Shown one piece after another: positions 30,773-44,067 of a DNA stretch of 64,000 nucleotides. The stretch is from Heracleum sosnowskyi (Eukaryota; Streptophyta; Magnoliopsida; Apiales; Apiaceae): NCBI GenBank assembly GCA_030848705.1, contig CM061239.1:88890363-88954362 (forward strand), in the 5' to 3' direction. The stretch's first letter is position 1; every line of letters starts with the position of its first letter. The notes under the pieces were generated by a model. That model saw nothing but the letters and a program-made list of their open reading frames with translations. It was not told where the DNA came from and did not search any database. The translations under genes were made by a program, and so were the position numbers.

Positions 30773-31110
30773 TTGGCACCAGGCCAACTTTGATATGTTA
30801 TAAAAAATATTAGTATGTTTTATATTCTCTCTTCCACATCAATTTTGATATCATTTTTTATAAAAAAAAACACTTGGATCATTGACACCTCTGGATGTCA
30901 ACTTCATCAATTTTAACAAAAAATATATGAATAATATAAATACAATAAAGAAATAATATTTTATTTATCTTTGAAATCACAAAAAAAATTGACATCTCAT
31001 ATCATCTCATTTGACATTCCAATACTATCACAATAACTTCAATAAAATGCTAATAAAGGTGATATGTTATGTCATGTCGTGCCGTGCCAAGCTTACTGGC
31101 TTGGTGCAGG
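30773..31110. mobile_element. MITE-like block with short inverted ends
   Basis: The left end TTGGCACCAGGCCAA and the right end CTGGCTTGGTGCAGG are imperfect inverted copies around 340 bp of A+T-rich DNA. No clear target duplication was found. Confidence 0.35.
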
Positions 31111-32061
31111 AAAATACTTGAGGCTTGAATATGATGAAATACGAATGATGTAAAATTTTAGTTAAGAGGTGTGTTCAATACTCCAATGGTGTGTTGTGTA
31201 TAATTATGATAATATAAATTATAGTCAAGGGTTTTGCTGGTTCGACAAATATAGCCAACCAAATATGATTATCTATATTTATTGCTAAGGGGTTACATGG
31301 TTGGAGTGTTAAATTTTTTACATATTCTTCAAATAAAGACACATAGATGTCATGTACATTGATTTAGCTAAGGAATTGGTACCATTGGAGATGCTCTGAC
31401 AATTTCTGAAACAAAATTGTCATTTGCAATTTTAGACTATCCACCTGGACATAATTTGTTAGTTCTTCGTTATATTCACAATCTAACTTTTACTTGGAGA
31501 ACATCAAACAAGAAGTTTTAGAAAAATTAAGCTTATATGTCTTACAAATGAATATACGTTCTAACAAATGTCGATGTAAACGAATAAGCCCTTAACACTT
31601 GAATCTTTTCCTGTTAATTCACAGGTATGATATTTTATAGGTGATCTAAAATTGGCATATATGTTCATAGAAATGTAATATCATAGGAGATCTAAAAATT
31701 GACACATCTTAGATGACCTATAAACTGATGTTACATTGTTTATTCAAGGCAAACAAAACCAAGAAATTAGCAAATACTCTTCCTTCCCAAAATTGTTTTG
31801 AGTGATGCAGTAAAGAAAACGGTTACATCGAAAAACTGTACCGCAACCATAAAGTGAAAAGACTACATGCCAGTATGTAATTCAAAAGATAGACATGATC
31901 ATCTATTGCTCGGCCGCTTCTATGATCATGTCATGCATTGACTAAAAGTTGTACATTACCCTTTAATTTTTCTGCCTTCTTTTACCCTGTAGATCATTTG
32001 TTTTGGCTTCTGCACAAGTTGTAGAATGTCTCAGTTCACGAGTGACTGGAACTTCGCAAAT

Positions 32062-35000
32062 TTAGCATTTTGATGTGTCTTGGTCGTGGTTCGAGCCTAC
32101 ATATTCTTCAATTCCATAACTCTGGTATACTTCTAGTTGATTCTTGTCCCACCAACTTGCTGCTTCTTTGTCTGTGAACTTTCTCCTACTGTAAAAGGCA
32201 ATTCCAAGTCTCAGTTGTCTTTCATAAATGTACCACAACGGAAGAATCTAACAAACTTAGCATATAATTTATTTAATCAGAAACGAACAATTTGAACAAA
32301 ACTAGCAGAAATGTTAACAAGCAAGGCTGGTAAAATTTGAAAGCAAAAATTGGCAGAACTTGAAAGTGATGAACCCGTCAATAAATAAAAAAACCATACT
32401 TGACTACATGCACTGGACAAAAATTTACCTGAATCTAACTCGCTTAAGGCCTTTCTGCCCGCTCGGCAAAGTTGTAAATGTAATATACACACCAGGTTGA
32501 TACTGTTCAACCCAATCAACCTTTGGTTTTATCTCATTCTGTTTGGAGTCTGATCTTCTTCCACATGATTCTTCAGCTGATCTACTATCACTACTGTTGG
32601 ATTCTCTATTGGACATGGCTCTTATCTTACTAGAAAACAAAAGTGGAGTGTTACAAGCGCTGTCAACAGTTCTATCTTCTAGTCTTCCATTTGCAGTAGG
32701 CGCATTCGTAACAACAAACATAGGGTGCACATCCTTTAAGGTTGGGGTATCTGTACATATCGGAATAATTTGGGATAGATTAGCACAAGATTGATCTTTG
32801 AGTTCTTTTCCAGCACAAAGCTTCTCTGACATCACATGAAGCTGCACATCACAGTACAAAACTATTATTTTACCATATATGTATGTCTGTCAGCAATATT
32901 AAGACATTCAAATTTAGAAGTCTGCTCTAACTACGTAAATCTCACATGAACATTTCTGGCTGTTTTCATCAATGTAATCATTACCACTCCCATATGTATG
33001 TTTCAATTGTCTTCCCCTAGCTAATTTTATAAAAGTTGCTGGTGGTGGGGTGAAGGGATTTCTTTTTTTTTTGTCAAGTAAAGGGATTTCTTTCAAGTAT
33101 GTGATTATATGATAAAAAACTAAACAATTATGTATTTTTAGAGAAGTATACTGACAACCCAGCTATTTCTTAAGTAATAATTAAAAGATTTATAGCTCGA
33201 AAAATAAAATACTTACAAATAAATTGCAAGAATTATAAGAAAAGTAAAAACTTTACCCTTGATGTCAAAGCTATTATAAGCTCCTTGGCTGCTTTAGACT
33301 TGGCAGCTTCCTCCTTTGCTAGTGACCAAGTCGCCTCAATTTTACTTTGATACTCCTCAATTTTTTGCTGCCTAGTATGGCATAGCTTTTCAAGAACCTC
33401 AACCTATCAAGCATTTAGAACTTAAGCTACAGATAAACATGGAAATGTTAATGTGATGGTATGCCTTAGGTTAAAATACCTGAGCTCGCAAGTCCTCAAC
33501 TTCTTTGGCATGAATGTGATTTGAGTTTGAACCTCCCTCAACGGTGGCAACATTGCAAGTTAATAGATCTTCAGTAGCAGGAGAAAGGCTATTTTTCTGC
33601 TCTCTATATTTCCAACCAAAATATACAGGGGAAGGAACCTGTCCCCATCTTGGTAACACACCTGACAATGGTGAATTGGCATCCCGAGGATGCTCAAATT
33701 CTCCTTTATCTTTTATAGTCTTGATGTCTCCGCATTGGCTATCGTTGCTATGAAAGGTTCTTGAAGGTGCTACTACATCTTCAGGGTTACTTCTTTCTGT
33801 GAGAAATCCCTTTTGTTTGACTAATACTGGTTGTGGACTAATTGCATCAAGCTTATTTGGATTTTCTGTTCTCTGTAGGCGGTTGAAACACTGATCACAA
33901 ACTCTAGACATTCTGCTTTTATCAGATGCTAGTGAGGCATGTAGAGACTTCTTGCTACTACATGCACGGCAAAACAAAAGACCACAATTATAACAGTTAT
34001 GTTTTTTCCTTGTGAACCCAAAAGCCATGCTGCATCCTCTACAAGCTGATTGGTCAGTACTTGATATAAATTTGTGTAGACAAATTACAGCTGTAGAACT
34101 TGATCCACAGGCAACACTTTCTACCTGCCTATCCCTTAAAGCCTCCACTAAAGCAGGAGAGCTTTTATCTTCTGTACCACCCAGTCCTAATTGCCCATTT
34201 GTACCTTTTCCCCATGTATACACCTTTCCTCTTGACGTTAAGGCAGCAATATGAAAAGAACCTGCTGAGATTGCTCTTACAAACTCATGTTTGAGCTTCC
34301 CTTGAACAACTGTGACTGATTTATCTGCTGCTTGTGGATTTCCTAATTGTCCATGCACTGAACTTCCCATTGTATAAACTGTTCCTACATTGGTTAAACC
34401 AACTGTTACCATTCTTCCACAACATACTTGAATAAAATCATAATCAACGAGTTGTGCAACACATGTTGGTACCAGCTTCATTTCTTGATCAGGATGACCA
34501 AGCCTTCCTTTATCTGCATCACCCCAAGTAAATAGTTTACCAGCGGGATCATCAGATTTGAGATGGTCAACCATGATATCCACGATAGCGGCTGTATGCC
34601 ATGCTCCACATGAAACAGATTTTACTCTTAAACCCTTCAGAGATTCAACTTCTTTTGGTTCAGAAATGCTTTGAGTAGTCCCATGCCCAAGAACACCGAA
34701 AGTCCCATCTCCATAGGTAAATAATTGCCCAGATGTTGACAAGATTGCTGTATGCCAATCACCACAAGAAACATTTGATACAATCAAACCATCTAATATA
34801 CCAGAAATCCTGCGAGGAAACCAATTATTTCTTATCCTATTGGCAACTGATATTTCCGTTCCGTGAAAATTGTCTCCCCATGCATAAAGATCACCGGAAA
34901 GTGTAACTGCACATGTTTGATTTTCACCACAAATGACAGAGGTTACTTGGATCCCAGCAAGGGACTCCACGACTTTTGGGCAGGAGATGTCCATGTTGAC

Positions 35001-38000
35001 TTTATGACCAAGCCTTCCTCCCCTCCCGTCACCCCAGCAGAAGACTTCCCCCTGTTTAGTTACTAAGGCCGCATGCTTTCCTCCAACAGATATTTTTTGC
35101 ACATCAAGCATTGTAGTCGATTCTAATAACTTGGGCAACAATGCATCCATTATCATGTCACTGTTTCCACCAAATTTGTCAATGACACCTCCCAAAGTTC
35201 CTGATTCTAGTCCTTCCCCCCAAAAGAATATATCTCTTAAAATATCATTCCGCGACTCATTAGCAGGTGTCATAAATCGATCAAGCATACTAATTTGAGT
35301 TTCCATGCTCGCAGATATCTTCCCTCTTTTGTTCAGATCATCTGGTGCAATATATGGAGAATTTGGTGTTAATGTATCCATTATATTTTGCATGCTGGAT
35401 AGACTTGATTCAGAATAAAAACTGTTCGAAGAACAAGAAAGTCCATCAGGAATACACTTCTCTGAGAATGACTGAGGTGGACTCCCAGCTAAACTGCGGA
35501 CCTTCAAAACAAAACATGACTACTTAACTGCTGAAAAATGTAGGGATTATTTAATAACTAAATCAAAAGCAACTTCATATAGTAAAACTGACAGCAGGGA
35601 GAGATGAGCAGCTGACCAACTTAGTGGGAACAATAAAAAAAAATTCATTTAAGAAATGGATCGGAAGAATTGGGAGGGAACTAAACTTAAAGAGGTAACA
35701 CTGTTTCTCCATTTCACTACAAGCTTCAGATAGTTTTTATCAAAATAAGCCTTAAGTTTTAGTTCTGTACAGTGCAGCAGCATGGATTATTAGTCCATCT
35801 GTACCGTTCTACTTGCCTGGAGCACAAAAGAGTTTTCTATTGTTTTTTTAATATGTTTGATACATAATGACTTTTTATTCTCTGACGGCCAAGGTACAGT
35901 AGTAGTGTAATTGATAAGTTCGAAGCATACCCCGAACTATATGTAGGTGCCCGTTAAATTATGCATATTAGTATCTCTACATGTAAATTTCTAATCTGGA
36001 AATATTTTACATATAACGATGAAGATGACTTGTAAAGCCAGTCACTTTCTACTTAACATCCTTACCTCCCAAACAGGACCTTTTTTTAAAAAGAAAAAAA
36101 GAGCCATCTCTATCGGAGCGAATTGACATATCCTCATCAGATGTCGTAATGAAAAGCAACATATGTCAATGAATTACTAAAGATGCAGACAAACCTGCGA
36201 AATTCTGGTAGTAGTATCCTCTGAAAGTCCAAGATTATGCTTCCTTCTCATATAACCAGCTGGACTATTTACACAACTTTGTGCTGATCTTCCACTTTCA
36301 GAGGTTCGAAAAAATCTAGGACGGTTGCTTCTAGATATTACAGCTCTTAGGCCAAGGAACCAAGAATCAGCTTGAGTTTTGTCTTTGCAAATCTATGTGT
36401 AAGACAGCAAGATACATAATGAAAATACAACACGTGTAACAAGAACCTACGTCAGAACAGAAGGAAAGTTATGCTCGTGCAGGGGTACAAATTTACCAGA
36501 TCGAGAGAGTGTTCACTGTTGGCTATCAGTAGTGAAATAGACTGGCATTCTCTTTCTGATTGAAATGGCTTCTGAAAACCAGATTATAACAAGAACAAGC
36601 ATTATCAACAAATTATTAAGAACAAACGTTTAACACAAATGCTAACTGGAAAAGCAGATTAAATTCCTACATTCTTTTGGCCACGAATAACATTTGTCAC
36701 TGAGGATAATCTCAATTGTCGTTCCTCTTGACCAGAATACCAAATTAAAAGTTTCTCATCCTGAAATGAAAGAAATCGTGTATTTCAGGCACCTAAAATG
36801 ATATAAATTCTCGCTAAACAAATAGTAGTGAAATACAGAGGTAGAGAATAATATCTATTACGTTGAATATAGAGAGCTTCATTGACTACAGTTGCATCAA
36901 ATATGTCAAAATGCTTCAAGTTGTGCATAGCAAGTCTTGTGCAAAAATAAATTAAATATATACTCTGGTAACTTTTAAGTTGTTGTTTGCAATCATGAAT
37001 CACTGACATTTCTTTAGTATCAGACTGTGATATGTATATGCCTCATCAGGCCAAGTTAGCAACCTTATTAACTATATTCCAAATGATCATTAAAAACCTC
37101 CTCTGAATCAACAGTGGCCTGCTTTTGGTAAGCATATTGCAAACTATGCTTCAAAATAGATGCACTTTAAGTCTTTAACTGATCTGATTCTGACCGATTG
37201 ATTTATAATTTTTCATGCGTCAAACATGAATTTCTGCATCTCAGCAATTTTATATGTTCGGCAAAGGAAGGGATATAAAAATGGTACTCCTCCTATTTTG
37301 AAGCAAAAATCCCGAGGCAACACATTGATGCGAGATTATTGCAGAACTAGGAAAAAAGTCAAAAACTGCATACCGTGGATAGCCTGAAAGGGCAGAACTT
37401 TGGCTTCCCTCTTCGGCCACACTTCAAAAGTTGTGCACCCTTCTTCAAAGTCACAATTGCCTGCAAAAAGGTAGGAAAAACATTGAGAAACAAAAACATT
37501 CTGGCCACTTTGAAGCAAAACAACAGCTCCCTACAGGTCGATATGTATGTCGACAATCTAAGAAAGCAGAAAAGTTAAGCTAACAGAATGGATTTAGTAA
37601 GCTTGGCCAGCCATTCAAATTTCAATAATGGCATTATACAGAAAAACCAAAAATACTTTGTGTGGCAAAGTCAATTTTATCATTTTGTAAATCTAACAAG
37701 TCTTCAATCATTCTGCCCTCTTGGATTAATGACAATGTCAAGAACCTTTTGGGGGACTAAGCTGATGGAGAATAGATACAAAACAGCAACTGATAAAAGT
37801 TATAAATAACATACACACATGTGTATACTTTTTCATATTCAAATGTCATAAGATTCCAGAAACCAGAAAATAAGACATGAATGATCAAAGTATGGACATT
37901 GTACAAAAGAATACTATAAATTCCTCTCCATTGCTGGTGGTTCATTTCCAGTATCACAAGCATAGGCCATAGCAAAATTTACTAAATAAATTAGTGTGTG

Positions 38001-38153
38001 TGTGTGTGTGTGTGTAAATTATACAACTAATAGTGTGAAAATATATAGGAAACATAATTGTACAACCAACAAAAGAAAAAGAGAGACGGAAAAAGTAAAA
38101 ACCTGTTCAATAGTTCTCTCTGAGGGATTTAATGCTAATGATTCTTCACCCAT
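32062..38153 (-). CDS. PRAF: PRAF-type PH-RCC1-FYVE-BRX domain protein, 9 exons, 1069 aa
   Basis: Proteins of this plant family bind phosphoinositides and act at membranes, several as putative exchange factors for small GTPases. Exons in transcript order: 38103-38153, 37374-37460, 36671-36760, 36497-36571, 36195-36392, 33480-35501, 33257-33403, 32429-32841 and 32062-32188; introns are GT-AG and lengths sum to 3210 nt. The PH domain spans about residues 15-135 (KKGAQLLKCGRRGKPKFCPF, DEKLLIWYSG, ADSWFLGLRAVI). Seven-blade RCC1 repeats follow (about 255-645; recurring SCGxWHT and WGxGxxGxLG). The FYVE finger (about 650-712) carries RKKHNCYNCGLLFCRAC. A coiled coil covers about 835-890. The C-terminal BRX domain is marked by WVEQYQPGVYITF and SWWDKNQLEVY. 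Length and order match the family (about 1100 aa). Confidence 0.95.
37994..38015. repeat. GT microsatellite in PRAF intron 1
   Basis: Eleven GT units lie inside the first intron of the PRAF gene. Confidence 0.9.
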
Positions 38154-38408
38154 TTTGAAGGAAATTTCACATGAATAAGAAACAAATATAAGAGGGAAAA
38201 AGGGTAAATAGTAGGGGAATAGTACTGGTAAATGTGTTTGATAAAAAGCTGGGATTGGTAAGAAAATGGTAGGCTGAGAAGGGAACAGAGAATGTAAATA
38301 TGTATAGTATGTCTATATTTGTATAGAACTAAAGAGAACAGTGCAGATTCTTCTTCTTCTACTACTACTACTAGTTCAGACTTCAGAGTAGTATTATGTA
38401 ACGTTTCA

Positions 38409-38476
38409 GAGAGAGAGAGAGAGAGAGATTTAAGCAGTAGGATTCCTTTCCCCACCGCAGGCTTTTTCTATATAAT

Positions 38477-38530
<54 letters not shown>
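38409..38530. repeat. AG-rich microsatellites upstream of the PRAF start codon
   Basis: Two perfect AG runs (about 38409-38428 and 38479-38530) lie 255-380 bp before the ATG. On the gene strand they read as CT runs, a common feature of plant leaders and core promoters and the substrate of GAGA-binding BBR/BPC factors. Confidence 0.8.
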
Positions 38531-38534
<4 letters not shown>

Positions 38535-38989
38535 CTGTGAGTATGTGGGAGAGAAAGAGATATAAATAGTTTCTTTATTACCTATCTTCCCATAATAATG
38601 GTGATGATGATCTATGGCAGTAGTGTCTAATGGTCACTTCGTGTGTCCTGCAAATTAGTACTCCTATTCCTATATGTATGTATGCATTCCAGTATGCAGT
38701 GTATTTGTCGCTTTCTAAATTTCGGACCGACTAATTTCTGCTATTTCCTAGTTAAGTGCCTAATTTTCTGCCTCGAAAATACTTGTGCATTAGATTGTTT
38801 GATCTTAATTCACTGCGCTAATTATAAATTTCCAGTTAATTGCAATAATTGCTTCACTGAAAATGCATTTAATATAAATAATTGTGAATGACAATAATCC
38901 TCCAATATGTAATGGAGAATGAAAATACTAACAGCATAGGTAGGTGTCATCTAAAATAGAATAGTTGTCAACGATAAATACTATTCTCT

Positions 38990-39487
38990 CTTTTGCAAAA
39001 ATACGGTATGCAACTAGATGCAACTTAAAAATATTTGTAAAAATACGGTCTGCAACCAAAGCAATGCAACCAAAGCAATCTGATGCGCCTTTTCAAAATT
39101 TGGCGATCTCAAAATCCGGCTAACCACCATGAATTTCGACAAACTTAAAACTACTCAAAACTCAAAAAAAATTACATAAACAATCTTTTAATTACAACGA
39201 TCTACAATACTACGCAACCCATAACATCAAACTCTAATCCAAATCTCAAGAATGAATTAAATTTTATAAAATTTGAAATTAAAATTAAAAATTGATCCAC
39301 TTACTCCGATGTTTCCATTAACCTTTCAGTTAATCGGCCCCGCGGGGGCATTTGCTTACCTATACAATCTACTATGCAACCACAAATGATTCAAATTATT
39401 AAATTTTTATAAGTTGCATTTGTGGTTGATTTTGGATGCAGTTGCAGATATGGGTGCATCTAGTTGCAGACCGTATTTTTGCAAATA
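38990..39487. mobile_element. MITE-like inverted-repeat element
   Basis: TTTTGCAAAAATACGG followed by ATGCAACTAGATGCAAC at the left is mirrored by GCATCTAGTTGCAGACC and GTATTTTTGCAAAT at the right. The interior includes the palindrome CCCCGCGGGG near 39341. No target duplication was settled. Confidence 0.5.
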
Positions 39488-39875
39488 TTTTCAAAAAATT
39501 GATATTTTTGCAAATATGTTAGTCTTTTTGCAAAAAAATAAAAAAACATAGTATTTTTACAAAAAATGTTTCTAGAATTGGATATTTATGTAAAAAGCCT
39601 TAAAATAAATTGATAGTTACTAAAAAAATTTATTGTTCTTCATAAAAATTAACATAATTAACACATAATATACAATATTAACTAAATGTGGATAATCATT
39701 TTGGGACAAACAAAAAAAGAAATACTGGACAATAAAATTGGGACGAAAGGAGTAATTATTTAAAATTTGTTAAATTTGTAGGGTGATATGTTTCATTAGA
39801 GTTGGCTATAATGATTGACTATATTTTAAAAATAGTATTTCTTTTTTGTTATTTCAACTTAATATAAATAAAATA

Positions 39876-40131
39876 TACTCCATCCGTCCCCCTCAATTCT
39901 TTACATTGATGGGACGGCACGGATGTTAAGAAAAAATGTAAATTAATAGAAAAAGTAAGAAAAATGAATAAAGTGGTGGAAACAATCAATATTTAATATA
40001 TAAAGTGGGTATAAAGTAGTGAATGTGATTGGATTTTATATTATAAAATATTACTATTTTTGGTATGTAAATAAATGAGAGAGACGCATCAAAAGAGAAA
40101 GTGTAAAAAAAGGAGAAGAACAAAAGAAGTA
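39876..40131. mobile_element. Stowaway-like MITE
   Basis: The left end TACTCCATCCGTCCC is the familiar Stowaway-type start with a TA. The right end AAAGAAGTA is a degenerate inverse of it. A separate right terminus of the same type (GGGACGAAAGGAGTA) lies near 39740 without a partner. Confidence 0.5.
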
Positions 40132-40299
40132 TTAATTTAGTAAGGCACGATGATGTGGAGTTTCATTACTATAAGTCTTTTAAGTTTCAACAAATATAGC
40201 CAATATAATATGTTTGGTAAAATACCTAAGATTAATGTACCATTCATTGAACCTAAACTAGATTTTCACTTTTCAGTAGTGAAATAGAATATAAAATTA

Positions 40300-40570
40300 T
40301 ACTCTCTATGTCCTAAATATTTTCTTTACATTTTCTTTTTGGAATGTCCCATTTAATTATTTACATTTTTAAATTTTTCAAAAGTAGTAAACTTTTAACA
40401 ATATTAAAATCAACTACTTCCATTATTTTCCTTCAATATCCTCACTTTATACATTAAAAATTGATTGGACCCACTACTTAACTCATTTTTTCTAATTTTT
40501 CTATTATTTTATTATTATTTTTCTTAACTTTCGTGTTCTACCCGAATGTAAACGTGGAAAGGAGGGAATA
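40300..40570. mobile_element. Stowaway-like MITE
   Basis: TACTCTCTATGTCC at the left faces GGAAAGGAGGGAATA at the right, with matching sub-terminal TTTACATTT and AATGTAAAC. Length is 271 bp. Confidence 0.5.
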
Positions 40571-40845
40571 GATGTATAGATAGGGGGATTCGAAATGAGC
40601 TGGGGTTGTCGGGACTCTGCTGGATTGTCAGAAAGAATCATGGAAGAGAATGGAGGGGGAGGATTTGTATTATGATTGAAAATGTTTTTTTATATGTCAA
40701 TATGTCATCTATAATTCTATTTAAAAATGTACATAAATTACATGACAATTATTAGACATAGGAATTGAGGATGTAAATGTAATTTGAAATGCATCCAAAG
40801 TTAGGTTTCCTATAAGTCGCCCCACTTGTTTTCAGAGATGAGTTA

Positions 40846-41220
40846 GAGCATTTTTAACCGGGCGTCAAGAGTGGTGTCAAATTCTATATAACATGATATT
40901 ATCGGATGTTTTTCTATTAGAGTTGCAAAGGTATCTGAACAGTACCCAAAAAAATTGTCTAACTTTTAGCATTCTCTTGCATCCCCTTTAAATGAAAAAA
41001 ATTCAAATACTAATACTAAAAGTATATATAATCCATTCCTATAATATTATATCTAATTTTAATATTATTTATTTAGGAACCGTCTATGCACCTTTACATA
41101 AAGTGTCAACTATTGAATTTGAAGGGTGTTAGATTTGATATAAATAAATAAATAATTATTATTATTTATAATAAATTAGCATGTTTGGCCCCGTCAAAAA
41201 TGTCTCAGTTGAAGATGTTC
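40846..41220. mobile_element. Tourist/Harbinger-like MITE (375 bp)
   Basis: The ends GAGCATTTTTAACC and, inverted, GAACATCTTCAACT agree well. The element is flanked by TTA on both sides (40843-40845 and 41221-41223), the usual 3-bp duplication of this superfamily. Confidence 0.7.
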
Positions 41221-41804
41221 TTATGTATACTGCCTCTGCAGGACCCCTTTTCTCACCCTCCTCTCGTATGTTTTAGAACTTAGAACCAACAAAATAATGC
41301 ATGTAAAACATATTCGGCTGTGCAAGACCTTGACATTGTTTGGCCACACCAACTTACGCTCAGCGAGTCAGCCCAATTAATTTTGGGACACACGCACTGC
41401 TAACTGGTATTCATATTCCTTAACTTTTATGACAAATTTTAGTGTGCTTTATCGTTTCTTAGCTTATTACGATCTTTTAAAATTATTGAATTTTTGCTAT
41501 TTTATTAATAAAGAAAATAGTGAAACAGATTAGTATCAAATTTGATTATTATTTGAGTTCGATTTTCTACAACTACATAATTAAACAAGTATTTATTTAA
41601 TTTAATTTTTGTAGTTCACCCCGGGTTCGATTACATATAACTACATAATTAATAATATTTATTTATTATATACATTCATCATAATTGCAGGTTCAATTAT
41701 GTACAAGATCGTATTTAAATAATATTTAATAATTATATTTATTTATCAGCAATTTTAATATTTTAATTTTGATTCGTGCTTCATACTGGTTATTAGATAG
41801 TTAA

Positions 41805-42314
41805 CTAGATTATAGCATGTGCTACGCACACGATGGTTTAAAATTTTATTTAATTTTATATATATAATAACGGTAAAATTAATAAATAAAATAATTTTAT
41901 ATTTATGATCAAATAATATGATTTTGAAATAACATATATTAATACAATATTATTTCTATATATTTTAATAAATACATGTAAAAGTAAAATTAGTAATTGA
42001 ATATTGTGTTATATATCTTATGTAATAATATGCATTAATGAAATTACCAAAATCAATTCAAATTTTTATCAATAAAGCTTACCATAAATATTAACATTAT
42101 ATTAATGATATTTACATTCTTATACAAACTTTCTTTTATTATCAATTGGACAAATAATGGATGTGAATATTATCTAAACGCAAATGTGAATACCAAACCA
42201 AAGATGGATTATTCGGTGGTCAAAAATAAGTTAAAAATTTTATCCAAACCTAAATATGAATATTGAATCTAAGGAATAAGTTATGTAAAAATTTATATTA
42301 TATAGATATATAGA
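41805..42314 (-). mobile_element. Helitron-like element (about 510 bp)
   Basis: Read on the minus strand it ends in CTAG followed by T, preceded by a hairpin with one mismatch (CGTGTGC-GTA-GCACATG). A TC start next to A at 42314/42315 is likely, but TATAGA repeats make the exact 5' edge uncertain. Related decayed copies lie on both sides (about 41480-41800 and 42316-42710). Confidence 0.55.
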
Positions 42315-42901
42315 TATGTGCTCTTTATTAATAATCAAAATTATGTTTTAGTGACGCATAAAAGTACCAAAGTATCAAATTTGGTTATTACAAAATTTGT
42401 GTTCGATTTTCTTTAACTTCATGCTTAAACAAAAGTTATTTATTTTGATTTATTTTTTTAGTTTCACCCCGGATTCAATCAACTATAACTGCATGATTCA
42501 AAATTTTATTTATTTGATTTCATTTCTTTCACTTCACCTAGTTCCGATTCTCATAACTAATTAATCAAATAATATTTATTATATACTTTCATCTTAATTC
42601 CATGTTCAATTCTTTACAAGTTCATATTTAAGTAATACGAATTAATTGTATTTATTCTAAATAATTTAATAAATTTAATATTTATATTTTAATCTCGACT
42701 CATACTTTACACATGATAATAATAATTTATTACATGTATTGAACTTTTTTTAAAGAACAATGGAATTAATTCATTAATGAAAAGTCATACGACATCTACA
42801 AAGATATTCAAGTCGAACAAACATAAAATAGAAATAATCGTTTATCCTCCTGAAAAGATAGTCAAACGATATGTTGAAAATGATATATTTACATGTACCC
42901 T

Positions 42902-42964
42902 CCGCAACTTGTTTCACCGCAATCTGTTTCGCTTCACCGCAACTTGTTTCACCGCAATCTGTTT
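42902..42964. repeat. Short tandem duplication
   Basis: CCGCAACTTGTTTCACCGCA and the next eight bases are repeated with a 35-bp offset. Confidence 0.8.
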
Positions 42965-43953
42965 GAGCTATCGACCATAATTGCAATTACATACAAACTT
43001 TTATCAATAAATCAAAACCAGCTCTCACAATAAAGGAGAGAAAACAACACCCTATCACCATGGAGAGAAAAACAAACCGAAATTGCAAACTAAAAAATCA
43101 AATTGAAAGAACTTAGATCTGAAAAAATGAAACCACAATAGGAGATAATCGGTTCACTCTCGAATCCAAAATCCCGCTTGAATTGAAGAAGAACGAAACC
43201 GAAAGTTCCAAAAATTTAGATCTAAAAAAACAAACCAAACAAACTCAATGGATAGAAAACCTTACCCTTGTTGAAGAAAATAAGAAATAAACTAAAAGAA
43301 AGAAAAAGATTGGGACTTTCCACCAGAGAGAAACCGGTGAAAGCCCCGCCGACTATGTTAAAGAAGAAGAAAGAGGGGCGACGACTGTTTTAAAAGAGAG
43401 AGGAGAGCGAGAATGCTAGTACTATATTACAGGTATTAAACTTTTTTTTTGAAGAAATTACAGGTATTAAACTTAATGCATTACATGGCGTGTAGCTAAT
43501 AAACGCCTTTGTGTTTTGGTAATTTTAAACTCTTTTAACTTAAATGAGTTTTTACCTTGATCGGACTCGGACTCATTTAGTTAATGAGTTGAATCGCTCG
43601 CAAGGGAGGGAATTAAACTAGTTGTGCCGAATATACTTGCATGTTCATCTATGTTAAAATTAATATAATAAAGATATATGATTAATTTTTGAATAGAAAA
43701 AATAAAATTTAGTAATTATTTAAAATAATGATAACAGAGTTCGAATGAAGTAGAATTTCCAATTTTTTTTAGGGACAATTTCCGAATTTTGAATCAAATT
43801 TGGTCGAATTTAACACATACTTAATTCGACTTATATAATTAAACAAACTTGAATTTATGTTCAAATTCAGATTATATATAAGTTTGAACCTAATAAAAAT
43901 CCGATAAACAGATCAAGGGTGAATTACTTACGGACAACTCCTCCGTTCGAATA

Positions 43954-44067
43954 ACATCACTAAGAACATATCCAAAGCAACTGAGTCCTTAACAAAAAAG
44001 TTTATCTGGCACATCACTAAGAACATCTCCAAAGCAACTAAGCTCTTAACAAAAAAGTTTATCTGAC
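43954..44067. repeat. 57-bp tandem duplication
   Basis: A unit beginning ACATCACTAAGAACAT and ending AAAAAGTTTATCTG occurs twice with few differences. It resembles a MITE terminus (AGAACATCTCCAA). Confidence 0.75.

Larger units (their letters stand above)
29489..32061. other. Intergenic region between the two minus-strand host genes
   Basis: It should contain the promoter of the substrate-binding-like gene and the 3' UTR of the PRAF gene. It also holds a short Helitron (29866-30079), a MITE-like block (30773-31110), and near 31380 the typical MITE end CCATTGGAGATGCTCT. No gene is supported. Confidence 0.55.
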
